NCBI RefSeq assembly: GCF_039969785.1
Contig: NZ_JBDVNC010000022.1
Location: 62,001-126,000, forward strand
Source: Shimia sp039969785
GTDB taxonomy: Bacteria; Pseudomonadota; Alphaproteobacteria; Rhodobacterales; Rhodobacteraceae
DNA length: 64,000 nt
Direction of reading: 5' to 3'
Shown: one piece after another, positions 49,377-59,530 of the stretch
Layout of the letters: each line of letters begins with the position of its first letter
How positions within the stretch are numbered: position 1 is the stretch's first letter
Notes under the pieces: generated by a model
Databases searched by the model: none
What the model saw: the letters and a program-made list of their open reading frames with translations, nothing else
What the model was told of the DNA's origin: nothing
Position numbers and translations under genes: made by a program

Positions 49377-51419
49377 TCAGCGCCGCCCTTCACGCAACCA
49401 TCCGGCCACGATCAGCATACCCGTTAGCAGCAACACAATCCACGCAGGCAGCAATGGCGCCCGCGCAATATCCAGCGTCTCAAACGCACCGCGCGGGGTC
49501 AGCCCCAGCCACCCACGCCCTGCCGCGGGCCGTCCTTCCCGCACATCCCGGACCGACGGCATGCCGTCCTCCAGGGCAAAGGCACCACCGCGCCGCGCCT
49601 CAACCAGTGCCGCCATTTCTGCACCTGTCGCGATAGTCTGAACAAACTCTCGCGGCGCGGCTGGCCCCAACCCGATCACCGCCTCATTGTCTTCGTTGCT
49701 CAACCGATACAGTCCAATCTCCGGGCCTTCATACAGGGCCTCAAACCGCCCCGGCGCCACCTCTTGCAAGGGGACATCCACCTGTGCGCCCGATGGCGTT
49801 GTGATGGTCACAGCACCAACGCTGTCGTTCAGGCTCCGGCGAATGATGCGCATGCTCTGCCCGGTCGCCTCAGCCCATAACGCCTCTTCTTCCAGCTCCG
49901 GCTCGCCCATCATCCAATGCGCCAACCGCCGCAATAATTCCAGCTGTGGCCCGCCGCCCTGATATCCGCGTGCCCAAAGCCAGGCATGATCCGACGCCAG
50001 CAGGGCCACGCGCCCTTCGCCAACGCGGTTCAACACCAGCAAGGGGCGATCTTCATGGCCGGTCATCAACACCGTGCCCGCATCCGGCACCACATCGATC
50101 TGGCGCAACCATGGTCCCCACGTTTCCTGGTTGGGCAACCCGGTTGTCACCGGATGGCGTTGCCCCAAATCCGAAATCACCGGCCTGAACTCTTCATCCA
50201 GCACACGCGCCGTGGGGCTCGCTGGCAGCACATCCGCCAGAGGTGAGCGATACAGGCTGTCCGCCGTGGCATAATCAGGCCCCGCCGCCACCAGAACCGC
50301 CCCCCCCTTGCGTACATAATCCGCAACATTTTCCAGATAAATCGACGGCAAAATCCCGCGCCGCTGATAGCGATCAAACACGATTAGATCAAAATCCTCA
50401 ATCTTTTCAAGGAACAGCTCGCGCGTCGGAAACGCAATCAGCGACAGTTCGGATACCGGAACACCGTCTTGTTTTTCGGGTGGCCGCAGGATCGTGAAAT
50501 GCACCAGATCCACCGACGCATCAGATTTCAGCAGATTGCGCCATGTCCGCCCGCCCGGATGTGGCTCTCCGGACACCAGCAAAACACGCAGCCGGTCGCG
50601 CACGCCGTTGATCTGCACCAGTGCCGCATTATTGCGGTCGGTCAGCTCTCCCTCTTCTCCGGGCACGATGAACTGAATCACATTGCGCCCGCCATGCGAC
50701 AAGGTCACAGGCAATTCGATATCCCGCCCAATCGGCACCATATACCGTTCAGGTGGGCTGCCATCCACGGAAATATCCAGCGGCGCGCGATCCGCGTTTT
50801 CAGGGGCTGCGCCGTTGTCGTCTATCCTCAGGGTCAGCGTGACCGGCTCGCCCAAAATGGCAAATGCGGGCGCATTGCGCACGCTCAACCGCCGATCCCA
50901 ATCGCTGGCTTTCCCGGTATGCAACAAATGCACCGGCGCCGGAACATCCGGCGCCCGGTCCAGGTCATGCGCCAGCCCGTCGCTCAGCGCGATCACACCG
51001 GCAATACGTCCGCGCGGTTCCTGCGCCATCGCCTCTGTCAACGCCGCCATCAACTCGGTGCCAGCATCGCCCGAACCATCCGGCACATTGATCCGGCGCA
51101 GTTCGGTATTGTCGCGATTGGCGATGCGCGTCTCCAACGCCTCTGCCGCAGCTTGAGTGCGTGCACCGCGATCTGACAGACGTTGGCTGGCGCTTTGATC
51201 GACCAGCATTAGAACAATATCACTCAGCGGCGCACGTTTTTCGGTCTGCAATACCGGCCCTGCCAGTGCCGCCAGTATGACCAGCCCCGCCAACCCGCGA
51301 AACACCCAGCCCGACAAACCGCGCCACAACGCGACCGACACTGCGACCGCGCTCAGCGTGGCCAGCGCGATCAACACCCAAACCGGTACAAGCGGATCAA
51401 AAAGAACTTGTCCTGTCAT
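49377..51419 (-). CDS. Membrane protein with VWA/GATase-like domains (DUF4159-module partner)
   Basis: A 680-residue inner-membrane protein: two N-terminal hydrophobic segments (about 13-60) and one at the C-terminus (about 653-672) flank a large periplasmic part. That part begins like a von Willebrand A domain (LMLVDQSASQRLSD, with DQSAS in place of the metal site DxSxS) and continues with a GATase1-like region (DLIVFDRYQRRG, GGAVLVAAGPDY). It is the last gene of the moxR-DUF58-DUF4159 operon and overlaps the DUF4159 gene by four bases. Such modules are widespread in alphaproteobacteria; function unknown. Confidence 0.75.
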   Translation of the reverse strand: MTGQVLFDPLVPVWVLIALATLSAVAVSVALWRGLSGWVFRGLAGLVILAALAGPVLQTEKRAPLSDIVLMLVDQSASQRLSDRGARTQAAAEALETRIANRDNTELRRINVPDGSGDAGTELMAALTEAMAQEPRGRIAGVIALSDGLAHDLDRAPDVPAPVHLLHTGKASDWDRRLSVRNAPAFAILGEPVTLTLRIDDNGAAPENADRAPLDISVDGSPPERYMVPIGRDIELPVTLSHGGRNVIQFIVPGEEGELTDRNNAALVQINGVRDRLRVLLVSGEPHPGGRTWRNLLKSDASVDLVHFTILRPPEKQDGVPVSELSLIAFPTRELFLEKIEDFDLIVFDRYQRRGILPSIYLENVADYVRKGGAVLVAAGPDYATADSLYRSPLADVLPASPTARVLDEEFRPVISDLGQRHPVTTGLPNQETWGPWLRQIDVVPDAGTVLMTGHEDRPLLVLNRVGEGRVALLASDHAWLWARGYQGGGPQLELLRRLAHWMMGEPELEEEALWAEATGQSMRIIRRSLNDSVGAVTITTPSGAQVDVPLQEVAPGRFEALYEGPEIGLYRLSNEDNEAVIGLGPAAPREFVQTIATGAEMAALVEARRGGAFALEDGMPSVRDVREGRPAAGRGWLGLTPRGAFETLDIARAPLLPAWIVLLLTGMLIVAGWLREGRR

Positions 51420-54157
51420 TGGCCCAGCCTGTCCAGCAGCGCGGGCACATGCACCTGATCGCTTTTATAATTTCCGGTCAGCACATGCATCACGATATTC
51501 ACCCCAAACCGATAGGCCAGTTCGCGCTGTCGCTCTCCTGCCAGCCCGCGCCCGACGGGAAAAAGGCTGTTGCCCCGGTCATCCATGGCCCAAGCCGCAG
51601 CCCAGTCATTGCCGCCAATCACCACCGGCGTGACACCGTCATTCAGATTGCGAAATGGCATGCCTTCGATTAATTCCGCATCCGGCGGTGCGGCCTCGAC
51701 CCAGACATCCCGGCTGGCATAACGGCCCGGAAAATCCTGTAACAGATAAAATGTGCGGGTCAGTACGTGATCCGCTGGCAGCGGGTCCAGCGCCGGAATA
51801 TCCAGCCCGGCCGCCAACCGCTGTAATTTGCGCCCGTTTGGGCTGGCCGCGCCAAATCGTGCCACATCGGCGTCGCGCGTATCAAACACGATCATCCCGC
51901 CCGACCGCAGATAATCGTTCAGCCTGGCATAAGCCTCGCTCGATGGGGTCGGCTGATCGGGGGAGATCGGCCAGTAAAGGATTGGGTAAAACGCCAGCTC
52001 GTCACGCTCCAGATCCACCGACGCAGGCGCGCCCGGCTCAACCGACGTGCGGAAATACAAGGTTTCGCTCAGCCCCAGCATTCCGGCACGGGCGACGTTA
52101 TCGACCTGTCGATCCCCGGTCAGAACATGCGCCAGCACAACGTCGCGGGCATGCGCATCCGCGCCTTGGGCCGTCGCATCCGGCACCGGCATCATAGCCC
52201 CAAGCAACATAACCGCGGCCACCCGTGCACCCCAAAGCCGACCGGACACCGCCAGCGACGCCAGCACGTCCAAAGCCAGCAGGATCAGCGCACCGGCCAA
52301 CAGATACCCGGACAAATCCTGACTTACTGCGCCGCGCAACCCTTCGACCGGCACATCCACCGGCCAGTTTGCCGGGATCAGCTCGACATCCGGGCGTACC
52401 ACATTCAGCGCCATCAACCGGTCTCCTTCCCGGTACAGCCCCGGGTGCAGTTCAGCGCTCAAATCACCGTCCAGAATATCCTCGCCGGGCACCCCGGGCA
52501 GCGTTTGCCCGTCTTCCAGACGCCCAAACCCATCCAGCACCCGCAACGGTTGCCAGACCGTACCCGCCATACGCTCTTCCAGATCAGCGGCAGTACCGCT
52601 CAAAACCGCAAGCCGGTCTAACATCTGCACAAACAAGCCTGACAAAGGCAATCCGGACCATTCTGCGTTGGCCGTGACATGCACCAGCACCACCTGCCCC
52701 TGGCCGATTTCCTTGCGCGTCACCAACGGCGTGCCGTCACTCAGACTGGCAATCACCCGGTCCGCCAGCGTCGGATCAGGCTGCGCCATCACCTGCGCTG
52801 TCACCGTCACTTCGTCGGGCACCTCAAGACCATAGAACGGACTGTCGATTGCAAACGGCGCCAGCGATTTAGGCTCGCCCCAACTCATCGCGCCCCCAAC
52901 ACTGCGCCCACCAGCGCGCAACCGCACCGGCAACAGCGGGTCTTCGGCGCTGCGGCTGACTTCGCTCGCCGCCAAACGCGGCCCGGCAAAGCGCAGCAAC
53001 AAACCGCCCTTATCGATCCACTCCAGAACGGCCGTTTCTTCCCCCTCGGACAGTACCGCCACATCTGCCAGCACAATCACATCCGGGTTCGCGGGCAACA
53101 GGTCGACCAGCGCCCCTTCCAACACATCCGCCGTGGGCAGCAGCGCCTGTCGCAGGAAATGTAAGGGTGACAAAAGCTGCAGTCCCTCGCGGTCTTCCCG
53201 TCCGGAAATCAAGGCCACCTCGCGGCGGCGCAAACTGTCATCTGACAGGCTGACTGTGCCCGCAGACCGCACGCCTTGAACCTCAAAACGCGAAACCCGT
53301 GCACGCAACTCTGCTGGCAAAACCAGCGCATTTTCCGTCACTGTTTCACCAGCTTCGAAATTCAATGGCAACGCCGCCAGCACACGTTCTGATCCACCCG
53401 GATCATTACCAATCGCCTGCACCGAAATATCACGCGGCAATGCGCCTTCTGACCGTCTTGCCGTCAAAAGAACTTTGCCATCCTCAAACCCCGGCGCCTC
53501 CAGCCCCAGCGCTCCGCGCCCGGTCTGCACAACACGTAACGCCCCGGCTGCCTGCAACGCATCCGTCAGCACATCGCGCCCATCGCGCTCTAACCCGTCC
53601 GACAGCCAGATCGTATCAAATCTCTGACCAGCCAATTGGGTCGCAAACACTGTCACGGCGTCGCCATCGGGGGCCCACGGCAATGGCTTCACCCCTGCCA
53701 GCCGTGATTTCCACGTATCGGCCTGCTGAAACCGCACCTCCTGAGGGTCGCTCAGCCGCTGTACTGATACGGCGCGCCCGTCGCGCGCGGCCTCGTCCAG
53801 CAAAGCTTCGACCATGGCGCGGCGCGCTTCCCAATCGGGGGCAGATGCCCAACTGGCATCCATCACGATCAACAACGGCCCGTCTCCGTCGCTGGACTCT
53901 TCGGGGTTCAGCAACGGCCCCGCGAGCCCCACAATCACCGCCGCCAGCGCCAGCATCCTCAGCAGCAAAAGCCACCAGGGCGTGCGATCCGTGACCGTGT
54001 CTTCGTCGCGCAACCCCAATAGCAAAACCACACCGGGGAACCGACGCCGTATCGGCGCAGGGGGTATGGCCCGCAGGATCAGCCACAACACCGGCAGAAA
54101 AATCAGCGCCAACAACACCCAAGGTGCAGTAAATCCGATGGGTAATCCGAAAATCAT
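51416..54157 (-). CDS. BatA-like / DUF4159 membrane protein
   Basis: A 913-residue inner-membrane protein. Residues 1-80 match the BatA N-terminal domain (two membrane segments, PAPIRRRFPG). A von Willebrand A-like region follows (LLIVMDASWASAPD, i.e. DxSxS), then a long beta-rich part, two central membrane segments (about 625-665), and a C-terminal DUF4159 domain (YFRTSVEPGAP, YPILYWPI, GGMIVFDTRDAD). The ATG at 54157 overlaps the DUF58 stop (ATGA). It probably assembles with DUF58 and MoxR in a chaperone-like complex that matures an envelope or metal-dependent protein. Confidence 0.82.
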   Translation of the reverse strand: MIFGLPIGFTAPWVLLALIFLPVLWLILRAIPPAPIRRRFPGVVLLLGLRDEDTVTDRTPWWLLLLRMLALAAVIVGLAGPLLNPEESSDGDGPLLIVMDASWASAPDWEARRAMVEALLDEAARDGRAVSVQRLSDPQEVRFQQADTWKSRLAGVKPLPWAPDGDAVTVFATQLAGQRFDTIWLSDGLERDGRDVLTDALQAAGALRVVQTGRGALGLEAPGFEDGKVLLTARRSEGALPRDISVQAIGNDPGGSERVLAALPLNFEAGETVTENALVLPAELRARVSRFEVQGVRSAGTVSLSDDSLRRREVALISGREDREGLQLLSPLHFLRQALLPTADVLEGALVDLLPANPDVIVLADVAVLSEGEETAVLEWIDKGGLLLRFAGPRLAASEVSRSAEDPLLPVRLRAGGRSVGGAMSWGEPKSLAPFAIDSPFYGLEVPDEVTVTAQVMAQPDPTLADRVIASLSDGTPLVTRKEIGQGQVVLVHVTANAEWSGLPLSGLFVQMLDRLAVLSGTAADLEERMAGTVWQPLRVLDGFGRLEDGQTLPGVPGEDILDGDLSAELHPGLYREGDRLMALNVVRPDVELIPANWPVDVPVEGLRGAVSQDLSGYLLAGALILLALDVLASLAVSGRLWGARVAAVMLLGAMMPVPDATAQGADAHARDVVLAHVLTGDRQVDNVARAGMLGLSETLYFRTSVEPGAPASVDLERDELAFYPILYWPISPDQPTPSSEAYARLNDYLRSGGMIVFDTRDADVARFGAASPNGRKLQRLAAGLDIPALDPLPADHVLTRTFYLLQDFPGRYASRDVWVEAAPPDAELIEGMPFRNLNDGVTPVVIGGNDWAAAWAMDDRGNSLFPVGRGLAGERQRELAYRFGVNIVMHVLTGNYKSDQVHVPALLDRLGQ

Positions 54158-55022
54158 GTGCGCCGCTCCAACGCTCGGTGCAGCCACAAAAGGGTGCTTT
54201 GCGTCGACTCGCCCGTGTGATGCTGGCCATAATGCCAACCCGTCAAACGGCACAGCGCCCGCAAACGCTCTTTGCGTTCGATTAGCCGCTCCAGATAACG
54301 CGCCTGCAAATCATCGGCTTTCTTGGTTTCATGACTTATGGTCTCGCCCATGCTCTGAAAAATCGCGCGCCCTTTAAAAGGAAAGCTTTCCTCAGCCGGG
54401 TCCAACACCTGCAGACACACACCGCGCACACCACGATCTGCGGCCTTGGTCAGGGCCGCTTCAAAACTGTCAAAATCACCCATGAAGTCTGACACAAACA
54501 ACGCCCTTGCATGCGGCAGCATGGCGCGCGCTTCGGGTGTGCCGTAATCACCACCCTCGTCGCGCAGCATCATTTCCGTCAGGCGCAAAATTTGTCCTTC
54601 GCCCCGGCGCGGCGGCAGCAAAGTGCCGGTCAATCCAACCCGTTCACCGCCCCGGATCAACAGGATGGCAACCGCCAAAGCCAGCAATCTGGCCCGATCC
54701 CCTTTGGACGGCAGGTTTTTGTCGCTGGAAAATCCCATCGATGACGCCTGATCCACCCACAGCATCACCGATTGCGCCACCTGCCATTCCCGCTGACGCA
54801 CAAATTGCGCCCCGGTTTTGGCAGACCGACGCCAGTCAATCATGCGCAGGCTGTCACCCTCCTGGACTGGACGGTATTGCCAGAAATCATCTCCCAGCCC
54901 GGCGCGGCGGCGTCCGTGTTCACCCAACAGAACGGTGCCTGCCAGATGCTCGGCCTGCGCCAACAAGGGCGGCAGACTTGCCGCCTCTGTCTCGGCACCA
55001 CTGCGAAGCTGGGAAAATGAAA

Positions 55023-55026
<4 letters not shown>
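54154..55026 (-). CDS. DUF58 protein
   Basis: A 290-residue DUF58 protein. The family signature RRAGLGDDFWQYRPVQEGDSLRMIDWRRSAKT (in parts) is clear, followed by a VWA-like core with WVDQASSMGF. DUF58 proteins pair with MoxR AAA ATPases in putative protein-maturation complexes. The start is GTG at 55024-55026, overlapping the moxR stop by four bases (GTGA). No membrane segment is seen. Confidence 0.9.
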
Positions 55027-56030
<1,004 letters not shown>

Positions 56031-56075
56031 TACAATGCTCCCTGCATTACTATATATATACGAAGCTTAACCCGC

Positions 56076-56687
56076 ATGGATGAAATGGCAAAAGTAATGA
56101 GCGGACAAATTCCTGTGAAACCAGACGTAAACAGCCTCGCCACAGCGGCCCAATCGGCGGCCAGGGGCAAGGGACCAGCGCCCGTACATCTGTGGAATCC
56201 GCCATTTTGCGGCGATCTCGACATGCGCATCGCCCGGGACGGCACGTGGTATTACCTCGGCACACCAATCACCCGCGCCCCGCTCGTGCGTTTGTTCTCG
56301 TCCATCCTGCGCAAGGATGGCGACGACTATTTTCTCGTTACACCGGTGGAAAAGGTCGGCATCACCGTCGACGACGCCCCTTTTGTGGCCATCGATTTCA
56401 ACGCGTCAGGTGCCGGGACCGATCAGAAGCTGACCTTTGAAACTCATGTCGGGGATTTCGCCACCGCAGGCCCGGACAATCCAATCCGGGTCGACTGCGA
56501 CCCGGAAACCGGCGAACCCGCCCCCTATGTCACAATCCGTACCAACCTTGTGGCGCTGATCGACCGCAAAAGCTTTTATCGCCTGATTGACCTTGGCACA
56601 CATGCCGATGTGGACGGGTCAAGCTGGTTTGGCGTGCATTCCGGCGGCGCATTTTTCCCAATCACTCCGTCGGACGAATTGGTCTAA
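56076..56687 (+). CDS. DUF1285 protein
   Basis: A 203-residue protein of the DUF1285 family, recognised by PVHLWNPPFCGDLDMRIARDGTWYYLGTPI and DYFLVTPVEKVGITVDDAPFVA in parts. The family has a two-domain beta fold of unknown role. Three in-frame ATGs (56076, 56085, 56097) are close together and none has a strong ribosome site, so the first is taken. In alphaproteobacteria it commonly sits beside moxR, as here. Function unknown. Confidence 0.87.
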   Translation: MDEMAKVMSGQIPVKPDVNSLATAAQSAARGKGPAPVHLWNPPFCGDLDMRIARDGTWYYLGTPITRAPLVRLFSSILRKDGDDYFLVTPVEKVGITVDDAPFVAIDFNASGAGTDQKLTFETHVGDFATAGPDNPIRVDCDPETGEPAPYVTIRTNLVALIDRKSFYRLIDLGTHADVDGSSWFGVHSGGAFFPITPSDELV

Positions 56688-57205
56688 GCGCGCAACCCAA
56701 GCACCTGCTCCCAAACGTGTGAGCCAGCTCAAAGCGCGCTCAATCGATGCTAAATTATGACAAGACAATCCGGCTCGATCGACTCTCGTCCGGTTTGAGC
56801 CCAGAGCGGTCTTGCCAACGTTAAGAGCAGCGCCCAGGTAAAACAATTGGTCGCGCCATCACGCCATTTGATTTGCTTTACGATGAAAAGCTCCACCGGG
56901 TCACCGATGACCAACCTCTATGTGCGTGTGTCGCGGTCGCGTCCAGGTCAGGATGTATTGGAACAGAGATGTCAGGCTACGACGCCGACCCATGCGCTGC
57001 GTCTCCGATGGCAACCTGTAACTCGGGAAATAACCAGGGCGTGGGCGACCGCTGGCATCGTACTTTGAAACGGCACGCAACAGGTCTGTGTTTGGGGCAA
57101 ACATTGAATTTCTCCTTCAATAGGTGATTTTCAATTGGAGTATGGTAATATTCCAGCAACCCTGAGAGTCAGAAATACTTTTGGGGTGAAAGGTGATCTA
57201 TCAGT
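56688..57205. other. 518-base stretch without a convincing gene
   Basis: Short open frames exist on both strands, but none has a ribosome site, a signal peptide or a recognisable domain, and codon use looks unlike the neighbours. The right end is AT-richer and holds the promoter region of the LysR gene with an imperfect palindrome (listed separately). It may be a decayed gene or simply spacer. Confidence 0.6.
57137..57154. promoter_or_regulatory. Imperfect palindrome ahead of a LysR gene
   Basis: GGAGTAT-GGTA-ATATTCC, seven-base arms with one mismatch, about 52 bases before the LysR start at 57206. Autoregulatory site is a guess. Confidence 0.3.
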
Positions 57206-58108
57206 ATGGCGTTGGACTGGACAAAGCTGCCATCCCTAACCGCGCTTCGGGCATTTGAAGCTGCAGCGCGGGCAAAGAGCTTTTCCGCGGCGGCTCGATC
57301 GCTCAATGTAACCCACGCTGCGGTGGCGCAACAGGTTCGTGCCCTGGAAGAATTCATTGGTATGCAATTGCTCGAACGCTCTGCGCGGGGCGTGAGCCTG
57401 ACGTCTGAGGGACAAGAACTTGCGAAGGCTTTGGCGAACGGGTTCGCCGCAATCGCTGAAGGTATCGAAACGCTTCAGGAAAAAAACAGGAGCCGACCTG
57501 TGCGAGTGACGACCACAGCATATTTTGCAGAGGCAGTCATATTTCCAAAGATCGCGGAATTTTGGAGTACGGCTCCAAGAATCGAAATTTCGTTCGCCCC
57601 GACGGACGAGGCTATTGACCTCGTCGCAGAGGGTTTCGATCTTGCCATCCGGGCAGGTGACGGAAACTGGCCAGACTTAAAGTGTCGACTGTTGATAGAA
57701 AGCCCAACCCGGGCCTTTGCTGCGCCTTCACTCGTCGATAACCCAGCAACCAATTGGGATGAAGTTCCCTGGCTGATCCCGAGTGACAGCCTCTGGGAAC
57801 GAGAAGCCCTGGAAGAATCCGGTATCGACACGAGCGCCATCAAAACCCTGGCAATTGGCGCCCCGTCTCTCGAAATCCGAGCAGCAGAGGAAGGTATGGG
57901 GCTTGTAGTTGAATCCGAGATCGACGTACGCGCCCAACTCAAGGCAGAAACGCTCAAAATTGCCCCCATCTCAATCACTAACATGTCTAGATATTTCATC
58001 GTCACACCGCCATGGAAGCCTCGCCCGGCGGTCGCTGCATTTATTAGCTGGCTTGAGTCCGTCGGGCCAGGGTTCGGTGATGAGGCTTTGCTATCCAAGG
58101 ACACCTGA
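57206..58108 (+). CDS. LysR-family transcriptional regulator (GcvA-like)
   Basis: A 300-residue LysR regulator. The helix-turn-helix is at about 22-60 (FEAAARAKSFSAAARSLNVTHAAVAQQVRAL split), with the GcvA-type start LPSLTALRAFEAAA. The periplasmic-binding-like effector domain (92-295) contains LVAEGFDLAIRAG, typical of the GcvA/AmpR subgroup. AAAGGTGA precedes the ATG. No divergent target gene is adjacent; the downstream gene on the same strand is a sugar-isomerase-like protein, and a terminator-like hairpin lies between. Confidence 0.9.
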   Translation: MALDWTKLPSLTALRAFEAAARAKSFSAAARSLNVTHAAVAQQVRALEEFIGMQLLERSARGVSLTSEGQELAKALANGFAAIAEGIETLQEKNRSRPVRVTTTAYFAEAVIFPKIAEFWSTAPRIEISFAPTDEAIDLVAEGFDLAIRAGDGNWPDLKCRLLIESPTRAFAAPSLVDNPATNWDEVPWLIPSDSLWEREALEESGIDTSAIKTLAIGAPSLEIRAAEEGMGLVVESEIDVRAQLKAETLKIAPISITNMSRYFIVTPPWKPRPAVAAFISWLESVGPGFGDEALLSKDT

Positions 58109-58264
58109 GCGGCGCATCTGACTGCTTTCATCGGGTGACCCGTTGAAAATTGAAGGGCCAGTTTGTCCGCATTAGTGCAGTTCCGATTGAACTCCATGCA
58201 TTCAGCGACAATTGGTGAATATCTGCAACCCGCACCGTGTTGCGCACATAGCAACGAAGGTCTC

Positions 58265-58293
58265 AGGTCAGTTTTCGCAAGCTGACCTTTCTT
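58265..58293 (+). terminator. Hairpin with T-rich tail after the LysR gene
   Basis: AGGTCAG and CTGACCT form a 7-base stem around TTTTCGCAAG, followed by TTCTTCT. It lies 156 bases after the LysR stop and 55 bases before the next start, so it may instead be a leader hairpin of the isomerase gene. Confidence 0.5.
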
Positions 58294-58347
58294 CTGTCTG
58301 TTAAGCGATTTAAACCTGCGCTATCTCTTTGTCGGGGGAATGCGAAC

Positions 58348-59109
58348 ATGCCGAAATTTGTTGCCAATCTGAGCTTGCTCTTTACCGAGCTTCCACTGCC
58401 TCACCGGTTTGAGGCGGCGCGCAAGGCCGGGTTTGATGCGGTCGAAATTCTGTTCCCATATGATACCCCTGCGCGCGATCTGCTTGCGGCCATGACCGCC
58501 TCCGAAATGGAGCTTGTTCTGATCAACACACCGCCGCCAAACTACACCGGCGGGCCGCGTGGTTTTGCGGCAATCCCCGGAGGGCAGGACCGGTTTCGCC
58601 ATGATTTCAAGCGCGCGCTGCGCTATGCCGAGGTTCTGGGCGCGCATATTCTGCACGTCATGGCAGGCGTGGCCGCTGGCCCCGAGGCGCATGACACCTT
58701 TGTGGAAAACCTGAACTGGGCCACTGATTTTGCGCCCAAACAACGTCTGACAATTGAACCGCTGAACCCGCTCGACATGCCCGGATATTTCCTGAACTCC
58801 TTCGATCTGGCGGCGGATATTCTGGATCAGGTCGCCGCCCCCAATCTGGCGCTTCAGTTTGATACCTACCACGCCTATCATATCACCGAAGACGTCGGCG
58901 CATGCTGGGCAAAACACGGATCACGTGCGGGCCACATCCAGATCGCCGGCTTGCCGGAACGCGCCGAGCCTGCCGGCGGTCCGTTCAACTATCCGGCATT
59001 TTTCCGGGAACTGGATGCATCGGGCTATTCAGGGTATGTCAGCGCCGAATACCACCCATCCGGAGAAACCGGCAAAGGCCTCGGCTGGCTCAAACCTCAG
59101 CCGGTCTGA
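58348..59109 (+). CDS. Hydroxypyruvate isomerase-family protein
   Basis: A 253-residue xylose-isomerase-like TIM barrel of the Hyi/OtnI group. MPKFVANLSLLFTELP is the usual start; AGFDAVEILFPYD, the metal glutamate in LTIEPLNPLDMPGYFL, LQFDTYHAY, and GHIQIAGLPERAEP are in place. Hyi converts hydroxypyruvate to tartronate semialdehyde in glyoxylate use; OtnI acts on 2-oxo-tetronate. No glyoxylate carboligase or tetronate kinase is adjacent, so the substrate is open. GGGGGAA precedes the ATG. Confidence 0.85.
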   Translation: MPKFVANLSLLFTELPLPHRFEAARKAGFDAVEILFPYDTPARDLLAAMTASEMELVLINTPPPNYTGGPRGFAAIPGGQDRFRHDFKRALRYAEVLGAHILHVMAGVAAGPEAHDTFVENLNWATDFAPKQRLTIEPLNPLDMPGYFLNSFDLAADILDQVAAPNLALQFDTYHAYHITEDVGACWAKHGSRAGHIQIAGLPERAEPAGGPFNYPAFFRELDASGYSGYVSAEYHPSGETGKGLGWLKPQPV

Positions 59110-59115
59110 CCCCAC

Positions 59116-59484
59116 TTACCAGCGACATTCCAACCCCGGGCCATCGGGCAATTCCTGACGTGGAAACCGCAGCTGAAAACTCTCAAAGTCAGCGCCAAAT
59201 CCACCATTGGCCCAGCCCCACGTTCCGGCGCCAAACAACGTATGTGCCGCATCGCAGTCTTTACCGAAATAAAACGTCTCTACGCCTCGCACCACATGGC
59301 TGTTCACCCCGGCCTCAACAAATCGCGCCTTGGGATAGCGGCTGGTCAGCACATAGCCATTGGCATTCGCAGTGATCACATAGTCATCGCCACCACCGGA
59401 CACGTAATAAACGTCGTCATTGGCCCATACCGGCCCCGCGCAAACACTCACAAAAGCAACGATGCCCAGCGATCTTAACAACAC
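59116..59484 (-). CDS. Small secreted protein, unknown function
   Basis: A 122-residue protein with a signal peptide (VLLRSLGIVAFVSVCAG..., cleavage near VWA-NDD). The mature part has YYVSGGGDDYVITANANGYV, one cysteine pair candidate (KDCDAAH, GLECRW), and aromatic-rich repeats (GTWGWANGGFGADF). No known family is recognised. Start is GTG at 59484 or the TTG just before, both close to GGGGGA. It converges on the hydroxypyruvate isomerase-like gene with a six-base gap and follows polA. Confidence 0.65.
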   Translation of the reverse strand: MLLRSLGIVAFVSVCAGPVWANDDVYYVSGGGDDYVITANANGYVLTSRYPKARFVEAGVNSHVVRGVETFYFGKDCDAAHTLFGAGTWGWANGGFGADFESFQLRFPRQELPDGPGLECRW

Positions 59485-59530
59485 CAATCCCCCAACTTTT
59501 CAGACGCGCGTCAAAGCCAGGATACCACGA

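Noticed and set aside
56847..57127. Short frames in the DUF1285-LysR gap as a possible recombinase or IS remnant
   Set aside because: One frame has YVRVSR, loosely like resolvases, but no further motif, inverted repeats or target duplication supports it.
58321..58917. Antisense frame opposite the hydroxypyruvate isomerase-like gene
   Set aside because: Shadow of a gene with clear TIM-barrel motifs.
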